Assembly (NCBI GenBank): GCA_947475735.1
Contig: CANJLQ010000005.1
Location: forward strand, 1 to 64,000
Direction of reading: 5' to 3'
Length of the DNA: 64,000 nucleotides
DNA from: Caulobacteraceae bacterium
GTDB taxonomy: Bacteria; Pseudomonadota; Alphaproteobacteria; Caulobacterales; Caulobacteraceae
Shown: one piece after another, positions 16,348 through 25,178 of the stretch
Numbering within the stretch: position 1 is the stretch's first letter
Layout: each line of letters starts with the position of its first letter
Program-made: the position numbers and the translations under genes
The notes under the pieces: model-generated
What the model was told of the DNA's origin: nothing
Database searches by the model: none
What the model saw: only the letters and a program-made list of their open reading frames with translations

Positions 16348-17369
16348 GCGGGCGTCTTCAGCACCCTGACCAGAGCCGCCTCGAACCCCTTGGTGTCCGC
16401 ACCGGGCAGGACCTCGGAGATCCGGCCCGTCTCGTACAGGTCGAACACTGTGGGGTGGACGTAGGAACTGCGGCACACCGTCGGAGTGTTGCCCAGCAGG
16501 CCCGAGACCGCCTTCACGCAGACGGTGATCTTGCGCCGCGCGTCCGTGGCCGAGGTCGGGGTCTCCATGTCTCTCAGGGCCCGCGCCGCCGAGACCGTGC
16601 CCGCCCAGGTGCGGAAATCCTTGGCCGAGAAGTCCTCGCCCATTGCCTCGCGGATATAGGCGTTCACGTCGTCGGAAGTGATGGCGACCAGCGTGCCTTC
16701 GGCGTCACGGTACTTGAACAGTTGCTGGCCCGGCAGTTCGCGCAGGGACCGGACCACTGAGGCCAGTCGCCGGTCGCGGACACTGATCTTGTGCTCCACG
16801 CCCGACTTGCCGCGAAAGGCGAAGGCCAGGGCGGCGCCGTCCACGGCCAGGTGCCGCTTGTGCAGGGTCGTCAGGCCGTAGCTGCGGTTCTGCTTGGCGT
16901 ATTGGGCGTTGCCGACGCGGATCAGGGTGATTTCCAACAGGCGGACCGCGGTGGCCAGCACCTTGTCCCGGCATGGCCCGCGCAGGGCCAGGTCGGCCTC
17001 CACCCGTTCGCGCAAGCGGGGAAGGGCGCGGGCGAAGGCGGGCATGCGGTCGAACTTTCCGACCGATCGCTGCTCGGACCAGTCGTTGTGATAGCGGTAC
17101 TGTTTGCGCCCCTTAACGTCCCGGCCCGTGGCCTGGATGTGTCCCGTGCCCTGTGGACAGATCCAGACATCGGTCCAGGCGGGCGGTATGGCCAGGGCCC
17201 GGATGCGGGCCAGGGCGTCCCTGTCCTTGACCAACTTGCCGTCGGCGTCGCGATAGCTGAAGCCCTTGCCAGACTTGACGCGGGTCAGGCCGGGAAAACG
17301 GTCGCTGCAATAGGTCAGGCCCTGGGGGACCTCGGTCTCGGCGATGAAGGCGTGGCTGCCGTCGGCCAT
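16344..17369 (-). CDS. DNA topoisomerase IB (poxvirus-like)
   Basis: 341 residues, typical for bacterial type IB enzymes, which nick one strand, relax supercoils and reseal without ATP. The catalytic Tyr303 lies in CRSSYVHPTV. The catalytic domain has KRHLAVDG and EHKISVRDRRLA-type segments, and the N-terminal domain carries the GKGFSYRDADGKLV motif of the poxvirus-like family. Such genes are patchy in bacteria, but the composition here looks native. Its stop shares CTAG with the convergent OGFr-like gene. Confidence 0.95.
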   Translation of the reverse strand: MADGSHAFIAETEVPQGLTYCSDRFPGLTRVKSGKGFSYRDADGKLVKDRDALARIRALAIPPAWTDVWICPQGTGHIQATGRDVKGRKQYRYHNDWSEQRSVGKFDRMPAFARALPRLRERVEADLALRGPCRDKVLATAVRLLEITLIRVGNAQYAKQNRSYGLTTLHKRHLAVDGAALAFAFRGKSGVEHKISVRDRRLASVVRSLRELPGQQLFKYRDAEGTLVAITSDDVNAYIREAMGEDFSAKDFRTWAGTVSAARALRDMETPTSATDARRKITVCVKAVSGLLGNTPTVCRSSYVHPTVFDLYETGRISEVLPGADTKGFEAALVRVLKTPA

Positions 17370-17460
17370 CAGTCAGGGGTCCGGATCATGAACGGCGAAC
17401 GTCGTCCGTGGTTCTCCGGTTCCTCTTGACCCGGTCGGGCGACAGGGGGACGCAGGGGCC

Positions 17461-18279
17461 ATGAACTATCGCCACAGCTTTCACGCCGGGAACTTCGCCG
17501 ATCTGGTCAAGCATGCGCTGGTGCTGTGGCTGCTGAAACAGCGCCAGGCGGCAGGGCCCGTGAACGTGCTGGATACCCATGCGGGGGCCGGCCTCTACGA
17601 CCTGACCGGCGACGCCACCCGGTCGCGCGAGGCCGAGGCGGGCGTCGCGCGCCTGATGGCGACGGAGGCACGGCCGCCGCTGATCGAGGCGCTGGCGGCC
17701 GAGGTCGCGGCCCTGAACCCCGGCGGCGGCGTGCGCTTCTATCCGGGGTCACCCGTCCTGATCGCGAGGGCCCTGCGATCGGTGGACCACTATGTCGGCT
17801 TTGAGCTGCGCGAGGAGGTGGCCGGTCTCCTGCGCGACAGCCTGAGGGCCCATTCCGCCGCAAGGGGCGAGATCGGCGACGGCTACGAGCTTGTCAGGGC
17901 CGAGGCGAAACGGGCGCGAGGTTCGCTGGTGCTGATCGACCCGCCGTTCGAGAGACCCGACGACTATCTGCGAGCCGCCGAGACGGCCGGGGCCATCGTC
18001 ACGGCCGACCCGGAGGCGATGGTCGCCATCTGGACGCCCCTGAAGGACCTGGAAACCTTCGACGGCTTCCTCCGCCGTCTGGAGACGGCGACATCGTCCC
18101 CGACCCTGGTCGCCGAGGCGCGGCTGCGTCCCCTGACCGATCCGATGAAGATGAACGGCTGCGCCATTGTGGTCGTCAATCCGCCCGAGGGCGCGGACGC
18201 GGCGGCCACTGAAATCTGCGGCTGGGTGGCGGGGAACCTGGGCGACGTCGGGGCCCGCGCCGAGGTCTGGCGGACCTAG
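17461..18279 (+). CDS. rlmJ: 23S rRNA (adenine2030-N6)-methyltransferase
   Basis: 272 residues. The N-terminus MNYRHSFHAGNFADLVKHA is diagnostic of RlmJ, and the SAM-dependent N6-adenine catalytic motif appears as DPPFE (near 160). It modifies A2030 of 23S rRNA in free 23S or early particles. ATG 17461 follows GACAGGGGGACGCAGG. It converges on the ABM-domain gene with a shared CTAG (18276-18279). Confidence 0.95.
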   Translation: MNYRHSFHAGNFADLVKHALVLWLLKQRQAAGPVNVLDTHAGAGLYDLTGDATRSREAEAGVARLMATEARPPLIEALAAEVAALNPGGGVRFYPGSPVLIARALRSVDHYVGFELREEVAGLLRDSLRAHSAARGEIGDGYELVRAEAKRARGSLVLIDPPFERPDDYLRAAETAGAIVTADPEAMVAIWTPLKDLETFDGFLRRLETATSSPTLVAEARLRPLTDPMKMNGCAIVVVNPPEGADAAATEICGWVAGNLGDVGARAEVWRT

Positions 18280-18593
18280 TCGATGACCTCGCCGGCCTCA
18301 TAGAGGTTTGGTTCGAACGTCGCGATGGCCATGATGGGGCGCATGGCAGCGGCGACGCCCGCGTCGCGGGTCATGGCCTTCCAGTCCTCGACGGAGCGCC
18401 AGACGGCGTGGTTGGCCACGGTCTTGCCGTTCAGTCCCCGGTGCAGGGTCGCCGAAACGAAGCCGGGTAGGCCGACCTGGGCCCGGGTCATGGCCGCCAG
18501 CATCTCCAGCAGCTCGTCCTGCTTTTCCGGCAGGACCTTGAAGACATTGATCAGGACGACGGGTTCGGCGTCGGCGTCCATGGCGGGACTCAT
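18276..18593 (-). CDS. Antibiotic biosynthesis monooxygenase (ABM) domain protein
   Basis: 105 residues, a single dimeric alpha-beta ABM fold: strand VVLINVFKV, helix EKQDELLEMLAAM, strand GFVSATLHRG, and a helix around the second half. Members include quinol monooxygenases and heme-degrading enzymes, but many are uncharacterised. No neighbour points to a substrate. A second in-frame ATG at 18581 is possible as start. Its stop overlaps rlmJ in CTAG. Confidence 0.8.
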   Translation of the reverse strand: MSPAMDADAEPVVLINVFKVLPEKQDELLEMLAAMTRAQVGLPGFVSATLHRGLNGKTVANHAVWRSVEDWKAMTRDAGVAAAMRPIMAIATFEPNLYEAGEVID

Positions 18594-18694
18594 CTACAGC
18601 GGCCGGCGAACGGGGCCGACGCGCGCCCTCTAGCGCATTCGGTGGCGATGCGCCTTATCTGAGCGCCGTTCGTCCCCAGCTTCGCGGAGGCTTC

Positions 18695-19384
18695 ATGCCC
18701 ACCATCGCCGTGCTCGAGACCGGTCGCCCGCCCGCGCCGCTGCGCGACGCCCACGGCGACTATCCGACCATGTTCGCCGGCCTGCTGGGCGAGGGCTTCT
18801 CGACCCGGGCCTTCGATGTCCAGGCGGGCGACCTGCCCGACGCGGCGGCGTTCGACGGCGCGATCGTCACCGGCTCGGCGGCGGGGGTCTATGAGGACCA
18901 CGGCTGGCTCCCGCCGCTGCTGGACTGGATTCGCACCGCACGCGGCCAGACCCGCCTGGTCGGCGTCTGCTTCGGCCATCAGGCGATGGCCCAGGCTCTG
19001 GGTGGGCGGGTGGAGAAGTCCGACCGGGGCTGGGGCGTCGGCCTGCATCGCTACCAGGTCGTCGCGCCCGAACTCTGGATGACGCCGGCGCTCGGCGAGA
19101 TCGCCTTGTCCGCCTCCCACCAGGATCAGGTGGTCGTGAAGCCGGCCGACGCCCGCGTGGTCCTCGCCAGCGACTTCACGCCTTATGCGGGTCTCGCTTG
19201 GGGCGACGATGCCATCTCGCTCCAGCCCCACCCCGAATTCAGCCGCGCCTTCACCGGGGCGCTGGTCGAGGGCCGGCGCGGACGGATCGAGGCGGCGGTG
19301 GTGGACCGGGCTGTCGAGAGCCTGAAGGCGGACGATGACCGGGCGGTGGTCGGAGCGTGGATCAGACGGTTCCTGTCCGCCTGA
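18695..19384 (+). CDS. Type 1 glutamine amidotransferase (GATase1)
   Basis: 229 residues, one class-I amidotransferase domain. The nucleophile is Cys92 in GVCFGHQ, and the His-Glu of the triad is in SLQPHPEF near 184-188. It resembles stand-alone GMP-synthase-like amidotransferases (YfeJ-type) that lack a synthetase partner; some act as gamma-glutamyl hydrolases. The partner here is unknown. The stop abuts the convergent hemF stop with no gap. Confidence 0.85.
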   Translation: MPTIAVLETGRPPAPLRDAHGDYPTMFAGLLGEGFSTRAFDVQAGDLPDAAAFDGAIVTGSAAGVYEDHGWLPPLLDWIRTARGQTRLVGVCFGHQAMAQALGGRVEKSDRGWGVGLHRYQVVAPELWMTPALGEIALSASHQDQVVVKPADARVVLASDFTPYAGLAWGDDAISLQPHPEFSRAFTGALVEGRRGRIEAAVVDRAVESLKADDDRAVVGAWIRRFLSA

Positions 19385-20281
19385 CTACGGCCACTTCACC
19401 ACGGGCGGCATCGAACTCAGGATCGATTCGACGTTGCCACCCGTCTTCAGACCGAAGGTGGTGCCGCGGTCGTAGAGCAGGTTGAACTCGACGTAGCGGC
19501 CGCGGCGGATCAGCTGCTCCTCGCGCTCCTCGGGCGTCCAGGTCTCGTGCATCCGCCCGGCGACGATGGCGGCATAGGTGTCCAGGAAGGCCGTGCCCAC
19601 GTCGCGGGTGAAGGCGAAGTCGCGCTGATAGTCGCCGGTGTCGTGATGGTCGTAGAAGATGCCACCGATGCCGCGCATCTCGTTCCGGTGCGGCAGCATG
19701 AAGTACTCGTCGCACCAGGCCTTGTACTTCGGATACCAGGTCGGGTCGTGGGCGTCGCAGGGCGCGCGCATTCCGGCGTGGAAGGCGACCGTGTCCGGGG
19801 CCTCCTGGGTGCGCTCGACGTCCAGCACCGGCGTCAGGTCCGCCCCGCCGCCGAACCAGCTTTTCGTCGTGGCGATGAAGCGGGTGTTCATGTGCACCGC
19901 CGGCACCTTCGGGCTGACCGGATGGCAGATCAGGCTGATGCCGGTGGCATAGAAGCGCGGGTCTTCCTCCGCTCCGGGGACGTTCTTGGCATAGTCGTCC
20001 GGGAAAGTGCCGTGAACGGTCGAGACGTGGACGCCGACCTTCTCGAACAGGCGGCCGTGCATCATGCCCATGACGCCGCCGCCGCCTTCGTGGCGGCTCC
20101 ACGGCGTGCGCACGAACCGGCCGGGCTGGCCGGGAAACAGGTCGGCGGGGGCCGCGTCTTCCAGCGCCTCCAGCCCGGCATGGATGCGGTCGCGCAGGGT
20201 CTCGAACCAGGCGCGGGTTTCGGTCTTCTTCTGATCGAGCGAAGGGGTCTGGGCGGTGTCGGGCAGGGGGGCGTGGCTCAT
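19385..20281 (-). CDS. hemF: Oxygen-dependent coproporphyrinogen III oxidase
   Basis: 298 residues from ATG 20281, matching the usual length of about 300; an in-frame upstream start would add 12 residues reaching into a palindrome. It decarboxylates coproporphyrinogen III to protoporphyrinogen IX in heme synthesis. Family motifs include [16 protein letters not shown] ([11 protein letters not shown]), [22 protein letters not shown] and [14 protein letters not shown]. Aerobic growth is implied. It is convergent with the GATase gene and divergent from the M20 peptidase. Confidence 0.96.
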   Translation of the reverse strand: MSHAPLPDTAQTPSLDQKKTETRAWFETLRDRIHAGLEALEDAAPADLFPGQPGRFVRTPWSRHEGGGGVMGMMHGRLFEKVGVHVSTVHGTFPDDYAKNVPGAEEDPRFYATGISLICHPVSPKVPAVHMNTRFIATTKSWFGGGADLTPVLDVERTQEAPDTVAFHAGMRAPCDAHDPTWYPKYKAWCDEYFMLPHRNEMRGIGGIFYDHHDTGDYQRDFAFTRDVGTAFLDTYAAIVAGRMHETWTPEEREEQLIRRGRYVEFNLLYDRGTTFGLKTGGNVESILSSMPPVVKWP

Positions 20282-20297
20282 GGTTCGCGTTGAACCA
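20281..20297. promoter_or_regulatory. Palindrome TGGTTC-N5-GAACCA at the hemF start
   Basis: Perfect six-base inverted arms around five bases, overlapping the last base of the hemF start codon triplet and extending upstream into the gap shared with the M20 peptidase gene. It could be an operator or an mRNA hairpin affecting hemF initiation. No factor is assigned. Confidence 0.3.
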
Positions 20298-20379
20298 CGC
20301 TTCGCCGGGCACGTCACCGGGGGTACCGCTTTACCCGGCGTCGGGGGCGGGCCAAGCTGGGCAAAACCCGGAGCCCGCC

Positions 20380-21672
20380 ATGCGTCTGATCCTGCCCCTC
20401 CTGCTCGGCCTGACCCTGTGCGGACCGGTGATGGCCCAGACCCCGGAGGCCGAACGGAGCATCGTCTCCACGGTGGTCGCCGAGCACGACCGGCACATCG
20501 ATCTGCTGGAGCGGATGGTCAATCAGAACTCCGGGACGCTGAACCTCGCGGGCGTGCGCGCCGTGGGCGAGATGGTGCGGGCCGAGCTGGAGCCGCTGGG
20601 CTTCGACGTGCGCTGGATCGACATGGCTGCGACGGGTCGCGCGGGTCATCTGATCGCCACCCATGACGGCGGTGGCAGGAACGTCCTGCTGATCGGCCAC
20701 CTGGACACCGTGTTCGAGACCGACAGCCCGTTCCAGGTCTTCGAGCGCGACGGATCGCAGGCCACCGGACCCGGTATCGGCGACGACAAGGGCGGCATCG
20801 TCGTCATCGTCGCGGCGCTCCGGGCCATGCAGGCGGCGGGCACGCTGGAGGGATCGAACGTCACCATCGTCCTGACCGGCGACGAGGAGCGGCCGGGCGA
20901 ACCTCTGGACGTCGCGCGCCGGGACCTGATCGAGGCGGGCCGCGTCGCCGACTATGCGCTGGAATTCGAGGGCCTGGTGGTCAACGACGGTGTGGACCAT
21001 GCCACCGTCGCCCGGCGCAGCGCGGCCAGCTGGACCCTGACCACGGGCGGGGTGACTGGCCACTCTGGCGGCGTGTTCAACGAGACGCTGGGCTACGGGG
21101 CCGTCTACGAGATGGCGCGCATCCTCGACACCTTCCGGCGCGACCTGCCCGAGCCGAACCTGACCTACAACGTCGGGGTCATCGCGGGGGGCACCCCGGC
21201 GGGCATCGATGCCGACGGCTTCCGCGTCGAGGCGTCCGGCAAGACCAATGTCGTGCCCGAGATCGCCATCGCGCGCGGGGACATCCGGACCCTGACGCCC
21301 GAGCAGGAGGCGCGGGTTCGCGGCCGGATGACGGCGATCGCGGCCCAGAACCTGCCGCGCACGACGTCCGAACTCGTCTTTGGCGACGACGGCTATCCGC
21401 CGATGGCCCCGACGGAGGGCAACTTGGCGCTGCTGGCCCGGCTGAACGCCGTCAACCGCGACCTGGGTCTGACCGAGATGCCGGCGCTGGATCCCGCCCT
21501 GCGTGGCGCGGCGGATTCCAGCTTCGTGGCCGCCGACGTGGATACTCTGGCCGGGCTGGGGGCCTACGGCAGGGGCGCTCACGCGGTCGGCGAGACGCTG
21601 GACCTCGACAGCCTGGTCCGCCAGTCCCAGCGCGCTGCGGTTCTGATCGGGCGGCTCAGCCTGGGGGAGTGA
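20380..21672 (+). CDS. Secreted M20 family metallopeptidase (carboxypeptidase G2-like)
   Basis: 430 residues from ATG 20380. This start gives a signal peptide ending at VMAQ. Two-zinc site motifs are present: [10 protein letters not shown] (His, Asp), [16 protein letters not shown] (Glu-Glu pair replaced by Glu-Glu within DEE) and VTGHSGG in the dimerisation lid. It is similar to glutamate carboxypeptidases that remove C-terminal acidic residues. It is followed 53 bases later by an M19 dipeptidase on the same strand, probably as a peptide-scavenging pair. Confidence 0.88.
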   Translation: MRLILPLLLGLTLCGPVMAQTPEAERSIVSTVVAEHDRHIDLLERMVNQNSGTLNLAGVRAVGEMVRAELEPLGFDVRWIDMAATGRAGHLIATHDGGGRNVLLIGHLDTVFETDSPFQVFERDGSQATGPGIGDDKGGIVVIVAALRAMQAAGTLEGSNVTIVLTGDEERPGEPLDVARRDLIEAGRVADYALEFEGLVVNDGVDHATVARRSAASWTLTTGGVTGHSGGVFNETLGYGAVYEMARILDTFRRDLPEPNLTYNVGVIAGGTPAGIDADGFRVEASGKTNVVPEIAIARGDIRTLTPEQEARVRGRMTAIAAQNLPRTTSELVFGDDGYPPMAPTEGNLALLARLNAVNRDLGLTEMPALDPALRGAADSSFVAADVDTLAGLGAYGRGAHAVGETLDLDSLVRQSQRAAVLIGRLSLGE

Positions 21673-21725
21673 CGGCGACCCGCCCCGTCTGCAACAGTGC
21701 TGCATCGACCTCCGGAGGCCACCCC

Positions 21726-22979
21726 ATGATCCGCGCTCTGACGCTCGCCGTCTGCTCCCTCGCCCTGGCCCTGCCGGCCGCCGCCCAGGACGGCGAGGCC
21801 CGCGCCCGGCGCATCCTGGAGCGCACGCCCCTGATCGACGGCCACAATGACCTGCCTTGGGCCCTGCGCCAGGATCACGGCTCGGACCCCCACGCCGTCG
21901 ATCTGACGACGAACCTTGACGCCACCACCGACCTGCATACCGACATTCCACGCCTGCGGGCCGGCGGCGTCGGTGGCCAGTTCTGGTCGGTCTATGTCCC
22001 CGCCAGCCTGACCCCTGTCGAGGCGGCCAAGGCGACCTTCGAGCAGATCGATGTGGTCCGCCGCATGGTCGCCGCCCACCCCGAGGTGTTCGAACTGGCC
22101 ACCACGGCCGACGACGTGGTCCGCATCCACCGGGCCGGGCGGATCGCGTCCCTGATGGGCATCGAGGGCGGCTATTCGATCGACGATTCGCTCGGTCTGC
22201 TGCGCGAGTTCCACGAGGCGGGCGTGCGCTACATGACCCTGACCCATTCTCGCACTACCAGCTGGGCCGACAGCGGCACCGACGCGCCCCGGCACGGCGG
22301 CCTGTCGCCCTTCGGCGAAGAGGTCGTGCGCGAGATGAACCGACTGGGCATGCTGGTCGACCTCAGCCACGTCTCGGAGGAGACCATGCTGGACGCCATG
22401 CGGGTGTCCGACGCGCCGGTGATCTTCTCCCATTCCTCGGCGCGCGGGGTGACCGACCATCCCCGCAATGTGCCCGACAGCGTCCTGTCTCAGATGGCCG
22501 AGGACGGCGGCGTGGTGATGGTCACCTTCGTACCGGGCTTCATCAAAGAGGCCTTCCGCGCCTGGAGCGCCGCGCGCGCGGCCGAGCAGGCGCGGCTGGG
22601 CTCGCTGGAGCCGGGCGATCCGGCGGCGGTGACCGCGGGCATGGCGGCGTGGGACGGGGCCAACCCCGTGCCTCCGACCGGCATCGCCGACGTCGTGGCC
22701 CACATCCAGCACGTGCGGACGGTCGCCGGCATCGACCACGTCGGCCTGGGCGGAGATTTCGACGGCGTGCCGCGTCTGCCGACAGGGCTGGAGGGCGTCG
22801 ACGGCTATCCGCGCCTGCTCGCCGCGCTGCTGGACGCGGGCTGGACCGATGCCGACATCCGCAAGCTGGCCGGTGAGAACGTGCTGCGCGTCATGCGTGC
22901 GACCGAGGCCGTGGCGCGCGCCAAGGCGGCGGAGCGCCCCTCGCTGGCGGCCATCGAGACGGCAGAGACGCCGGAGTAG
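21726..22979 (+). CDS. Secreted M19 (renal-type) dipeptidase
   Basis: 417 residues from ATG 21726, with GGAGG just upstream and a signal peptide ending at PAAAQ. Zinc-site motifs are DGHNDLPW (HxD), MGIEGGYSI (bridging Glu), a His in LVDLSHVS, FSHSSAR and the late GLGGDFDGV. Membrane dipeptidases cleave dipeptides and sometimes beta-lactams. The paired M20 gene upstream supports a role in periplasmic peptide breakdown. Confidence 0.92.
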   Translation: MIRALTLAVCSLALALPAAAQDGEARARRILERTPLIDGHNDLPWALRQDHGSDPHAVDLTTNLDATTDLHTDIPRLRAGGVGGQFWSVYVPASLTPVEAAKATFEQIDVVRRMVAAHPEVFELATTADDVVRIHRAGRIASLMGIEGGYSIDDSLGLLREFHEAGVRYMTLTHSRTTSWADSGTDAPRHGGLSPFGEEVVREMNRLGMLVDLSHVSEETMLDAMRVSDAPVIFSHSSARGVTDHPRNVPDSVLSQMAEDGGVVMVTFVPGFIKEAFRAWSAARAAEQARLGSLEPGDPAAVTAGMAAWDGANPVPPTGIADVVAHIQHVRTVAGIDHVGLGGDFDGVPRLPTGLEGVDGYPRLLAALLDAGWTDADIRKLAGENVLRVMRATEAVARAKAAERPSLAAIETAETPE

Positions 22980-22985
22980 CCACTC

Positions 22986-23005
22986 GTCAGGTCAGGTCAG
23001 GTCAG
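22986..23005. repeat. Four tandem GTCAG units
   Basis: GTCAG is repeated four times head to tail across the 3' end of the minus-strand DUF1761-like gene, whose TGA stop (23002-23004) lies in the last unit. A slippage event here would only alter the extreme C-terminus or the short convergent gap. Confidence 0.8.
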
Positions 23006-23412
23006 GTCGGCGGCGGCACGAGGCCGATCGACTTCAGCACCACGGCCTGGGTGACCATGACGGCCAGCCAGCACAGGCTGTCGACCGCCATCGCCCCCGC
23101 CGACAGGCCCCGGTGCGCGTGGTTCACGATCGTGGTCGGGACGACGAAGCCGATCCAGATCACCACGGCGCTGCCGATGGCCATGATCCAGGCTCCGGCC
23201 TCGGGCGGCGCCAGGATCAGCGCCCCTGCCAGGATGGCGCACAGCCACGCCTGGGCGAGGACGACGGCGATCAGGACCGCAGGGCGCAGGACTGTCGAGG
23301 CGGCGGCACCTATCCCCAACCGGCCCAGCAGCCACCGCAGCAGAAGGCTGGCGGCGAGCCCCGCCGCCGTGGCCGCCGCGATCGGCAAGGCATTCATGAC
23401 GATGTAGATCAT
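23002..23412 (-). CDS. DUF1761-like membrane protein
   Basis: 136 residues with four predicted membrane helices. The C-terminal half, with WIGFVVPTTIVNHAHRG followed by a last helix, resembles DUF1761 (function unknown). ATG 23412 is preceded by GGAGGGG. The frame is open much further upstream, but the N-terminal part would be unlike a membrane protein. It is convergent with the M19 gene and divergent from a small membrane protein gene. Confidence 0.6.
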   Translation of the reverse strand: MIYIVMNALPIAAATAAGLAASLLLRWLLGRLGIGAAASTVLRPAVLIAVVLAQAWLCAILAGALILAPPEAGAWIMAIGSAVVIWIGFVVPTTIVNHAHRGLSAGAMAVDSLCWLAVMVTQAVVLKSIGLVPPPT

Positions 23413-23560
23413 CGGCCCCTCCAGGATGCGACGACACGACCACCGCGCCTTCGTCGATGCAATCCCGCCTGCCCCGTCTGCGGCGTGAGGCCGCGTGGCA
23501 GTGGGACGCGCGACACCTGGACCGCTGGCTTGACTGTAAGGCGGCGTCCAAGGGCGAGTG

Positions 23561-23683
23561 ATGCAAACCAACCTCGATCCCCACAACCGCCGTCGCCTGA
23601 TCCAGGCCGTCGGATGCCTCAGCTACATCCTCGGGGCTGCCGCCGTGGCGGGGCTGGCCATGATGATCTGGCGACTGGTCTAG
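23561..23683 (+). CDS. Small single-span membrane protein (40 residues)
   Basis: ATG 23561 follows AGGGCGAG. The peptide has a short basic N-terminus (HNRRRL) and one hydrophobic helix of about 22 residues ending in MMIWRLV. It lies 49 bases before tspO on the same strand and may be co-transcribed with it. No family is recognised; the topology and codon endings support a real gene. Confidence 0.5.
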   Translation: MQTNLDPHNRRRLIQAVGCLSYILGAAAVAGLAMMIWRLV

Positions 23684-23732
23684 GCGCACTTCGGGCGCGC
23701 CGCCGCAGGCGGTTTCCGCTAAGGGTGCCGCC

Positions 23733-24209
23733 ATGAGCACCGAAATGTGGATCGCCGTCGCCGTCTTCGCGGGCCTGAACTTCGCCGCCGCCTCCAGTGG
23801 CGGCCTGTTCAAGCCGGGGCCTTGGTACGCGGGATTGAACAAGCCGTCGTGGACCCCGCCGAACTGGGCATTCCCGGTGGTCTGGGGTCTGCTGTTCGCC
23901 CTGAACGCCTGGGCCGGCTGGATGATCTGGGAGGCGATCGGCACGTCGCGGCCGGACGTGCTGGGCCTCTACATCGGGTCGCTGGTCCTGAACGCGGGCT
24001 GGTCTTACCTGTTCTTCGGCCAGAAGCGCATGGACCGGGCTCTGGTCGATGTCGCCCTGTTGTGGCTGTCGCTTGTGGCAATCGTCGTGGTCTTCTGGTC
24101 GATCCGCCCGGCGGCGGCCCTGCCGGTCTTGCCCTATCTGATCTGGGTCACGATCGCGGCGACCCTGAACCGCGAGATGATCCGGCTGAACCCCGCCGCC
24201 CGCGCCTGA
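23733..24209 (+). CDS. tspO: TspO/MBR family protein
   Basis: 158 residues, five membrane helices. Signature aromatic and Pro residues are present: PGPWYAGLNKPSWTPPNW and FPVVWGLLF in the first loop and helix, then WSYLFFG. TspO proteins bind porphyrins and tryptophan-rich ligands and modulate tetrapyrrole or stress responses. Its position within 4 kb of hemF is suggestive but they are not in one operon. Confidence 0.93.
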   Translation: MSTEMWIAVAVFAGLNFAAASSGGLFKPGPWYAGLNKPSWTPPNWAFPVVWGLLFALNAWAGWMIWEAIGTSRPDVLGLYIGSLVLNAGWSYLFFGQKRMDRALVDVALLWLSLVAIVVVFWSIRPAAALPVLPYLIWVTIAATLNREMIRLNPAARA

Positions 24210-24227
24210 CGCCCAGTCTCCAGATGC

Positions 24228-25085
24228 TCAGCCCCTGATGTCGCGACGGAACCGGCCGGGGGTGACCCCGACGGCCCTGCGGAAGGCCTCGGTGAAATGG
24301 GCCTGGCTGGCGAACCCGAGGTCGAGCGCGGTCTCGCTCAAGGACAGCCGGTTCTCCTGCAACAGGTGACGGGCGCGCGCGATCCGGCGGCCGGCCAGCC
24401 ATCGGTGAGGGGGCTCGCCGAACGCGGCCTGGAATCGTCGCCGAAAGCTGCGGACGGGCATGGCTGCTGCCTCCGCCAGGGCCGCAACGTCGGCGTCCGG
24501 TCGCTCGGCGCGCGCCTGGACCCGCCGCCGTTCCTGCGAGCTGAGGCCCTGGACGGTTTCGACCTGTGCCTCGTCTGCCAGCGACACCAGCACCGCTTCG
24601 GACAGGGCGTCGATCGTCTCATGTCGCGCGAAGCCGGGCCGCCCCGCCACTCGCCACAGACGCCGGCATAGAGCCCGCGTCCCGGGCCGGTCCTGATAGG
24701 CGTCGTGCAGACTTCCAAAGTCTCGCGGCACCCTCAGATCTGGTTCGAGCTGGGCGGCCAGCGCTGGGTAGGGAAGGGACACGATCAGGATCGTGCTGGC
24801 GCTGTCGACCTCGAACGTCCCGCTTGCGCCGATCGGTGTCAGGCCCAGCGTGCCCGGGCGTCGGGCGGGCGTGACGTTCGCCTTCGCTCCGTCCCAGGCC
24901 CAGCGCGCGCCGGCGTGTCCGTCGACCATCAGGCCCAGCACCAACTCACGGGTCGGCGGATCGACCACGGCGTGGGCTGGGCTGTGCAGTCGGATCAGAC
25001 GTGTCGACAGCGACCCACCGCCGCGCCGCTCGTGGCGATGAACCGCCAGAGAACTCTGCTGGAACTGTTCGTCAAAGGCGGACAC
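24228..25085 (-). CDS. AraC-family transcription regulator
   Basis: 285 residues from GTG 25085, chosen because GGAG lies 6 bases before it. The N-terminal part (1-175) is a poorly conserved sensing domain. The C-terminal double HTH covers about 190-285, with ARHLLQENRLSLSETALDLGFASQAHFTEAFRR. The frame stays open far upstream into the divergent gene, but that is antisense coding shadow. It is divergent from the esterase-cupin fusion, which it probably controls (inference from arrangement). Confidence 0.87.
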   Translation of the reverse strand: MSAFDEQFQQSSLAVHRHERRGGGSLSTRLIRLHSPAHAVVDPPTRELVLGLMVDGHAGARWAWDGAKANVTPARRPGTLGLTPIGASGTFEVDSASTILIVSLPYPALAAQLEPDLRVPRDFGSLHDAYQDRPGTRALCRRLWRVAGRPGFARHETIDALSEAVLVSLADEAQVETVQGLSSQERRRVQARAERPDADVAALAEAAAMPVRSFRRRFQAAFGEPPHRWLAGRRIARARHLLQENRLSLSETALDLGFASQAHFTEAFRRAVGVTPGRFRRDIRG

Positions 25086-25178
25086 GAAGCGCTCCGGTTT
25101 GGCCGAAATTTGAAAGACGAGAATATCCGTCCCTGATTGACTGACTTCGAATGCAAGCACGAGCGGAGCGCCCCGACA

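Noticed and set aside
16344..17369. Topoisomerase IB as a sign of a virus or prophage
   Set aside because: No integrase, structural or other phage genes are nearby, composition matches the neighbours, and chromosomal type IB enzymes are common in proteobacteria.
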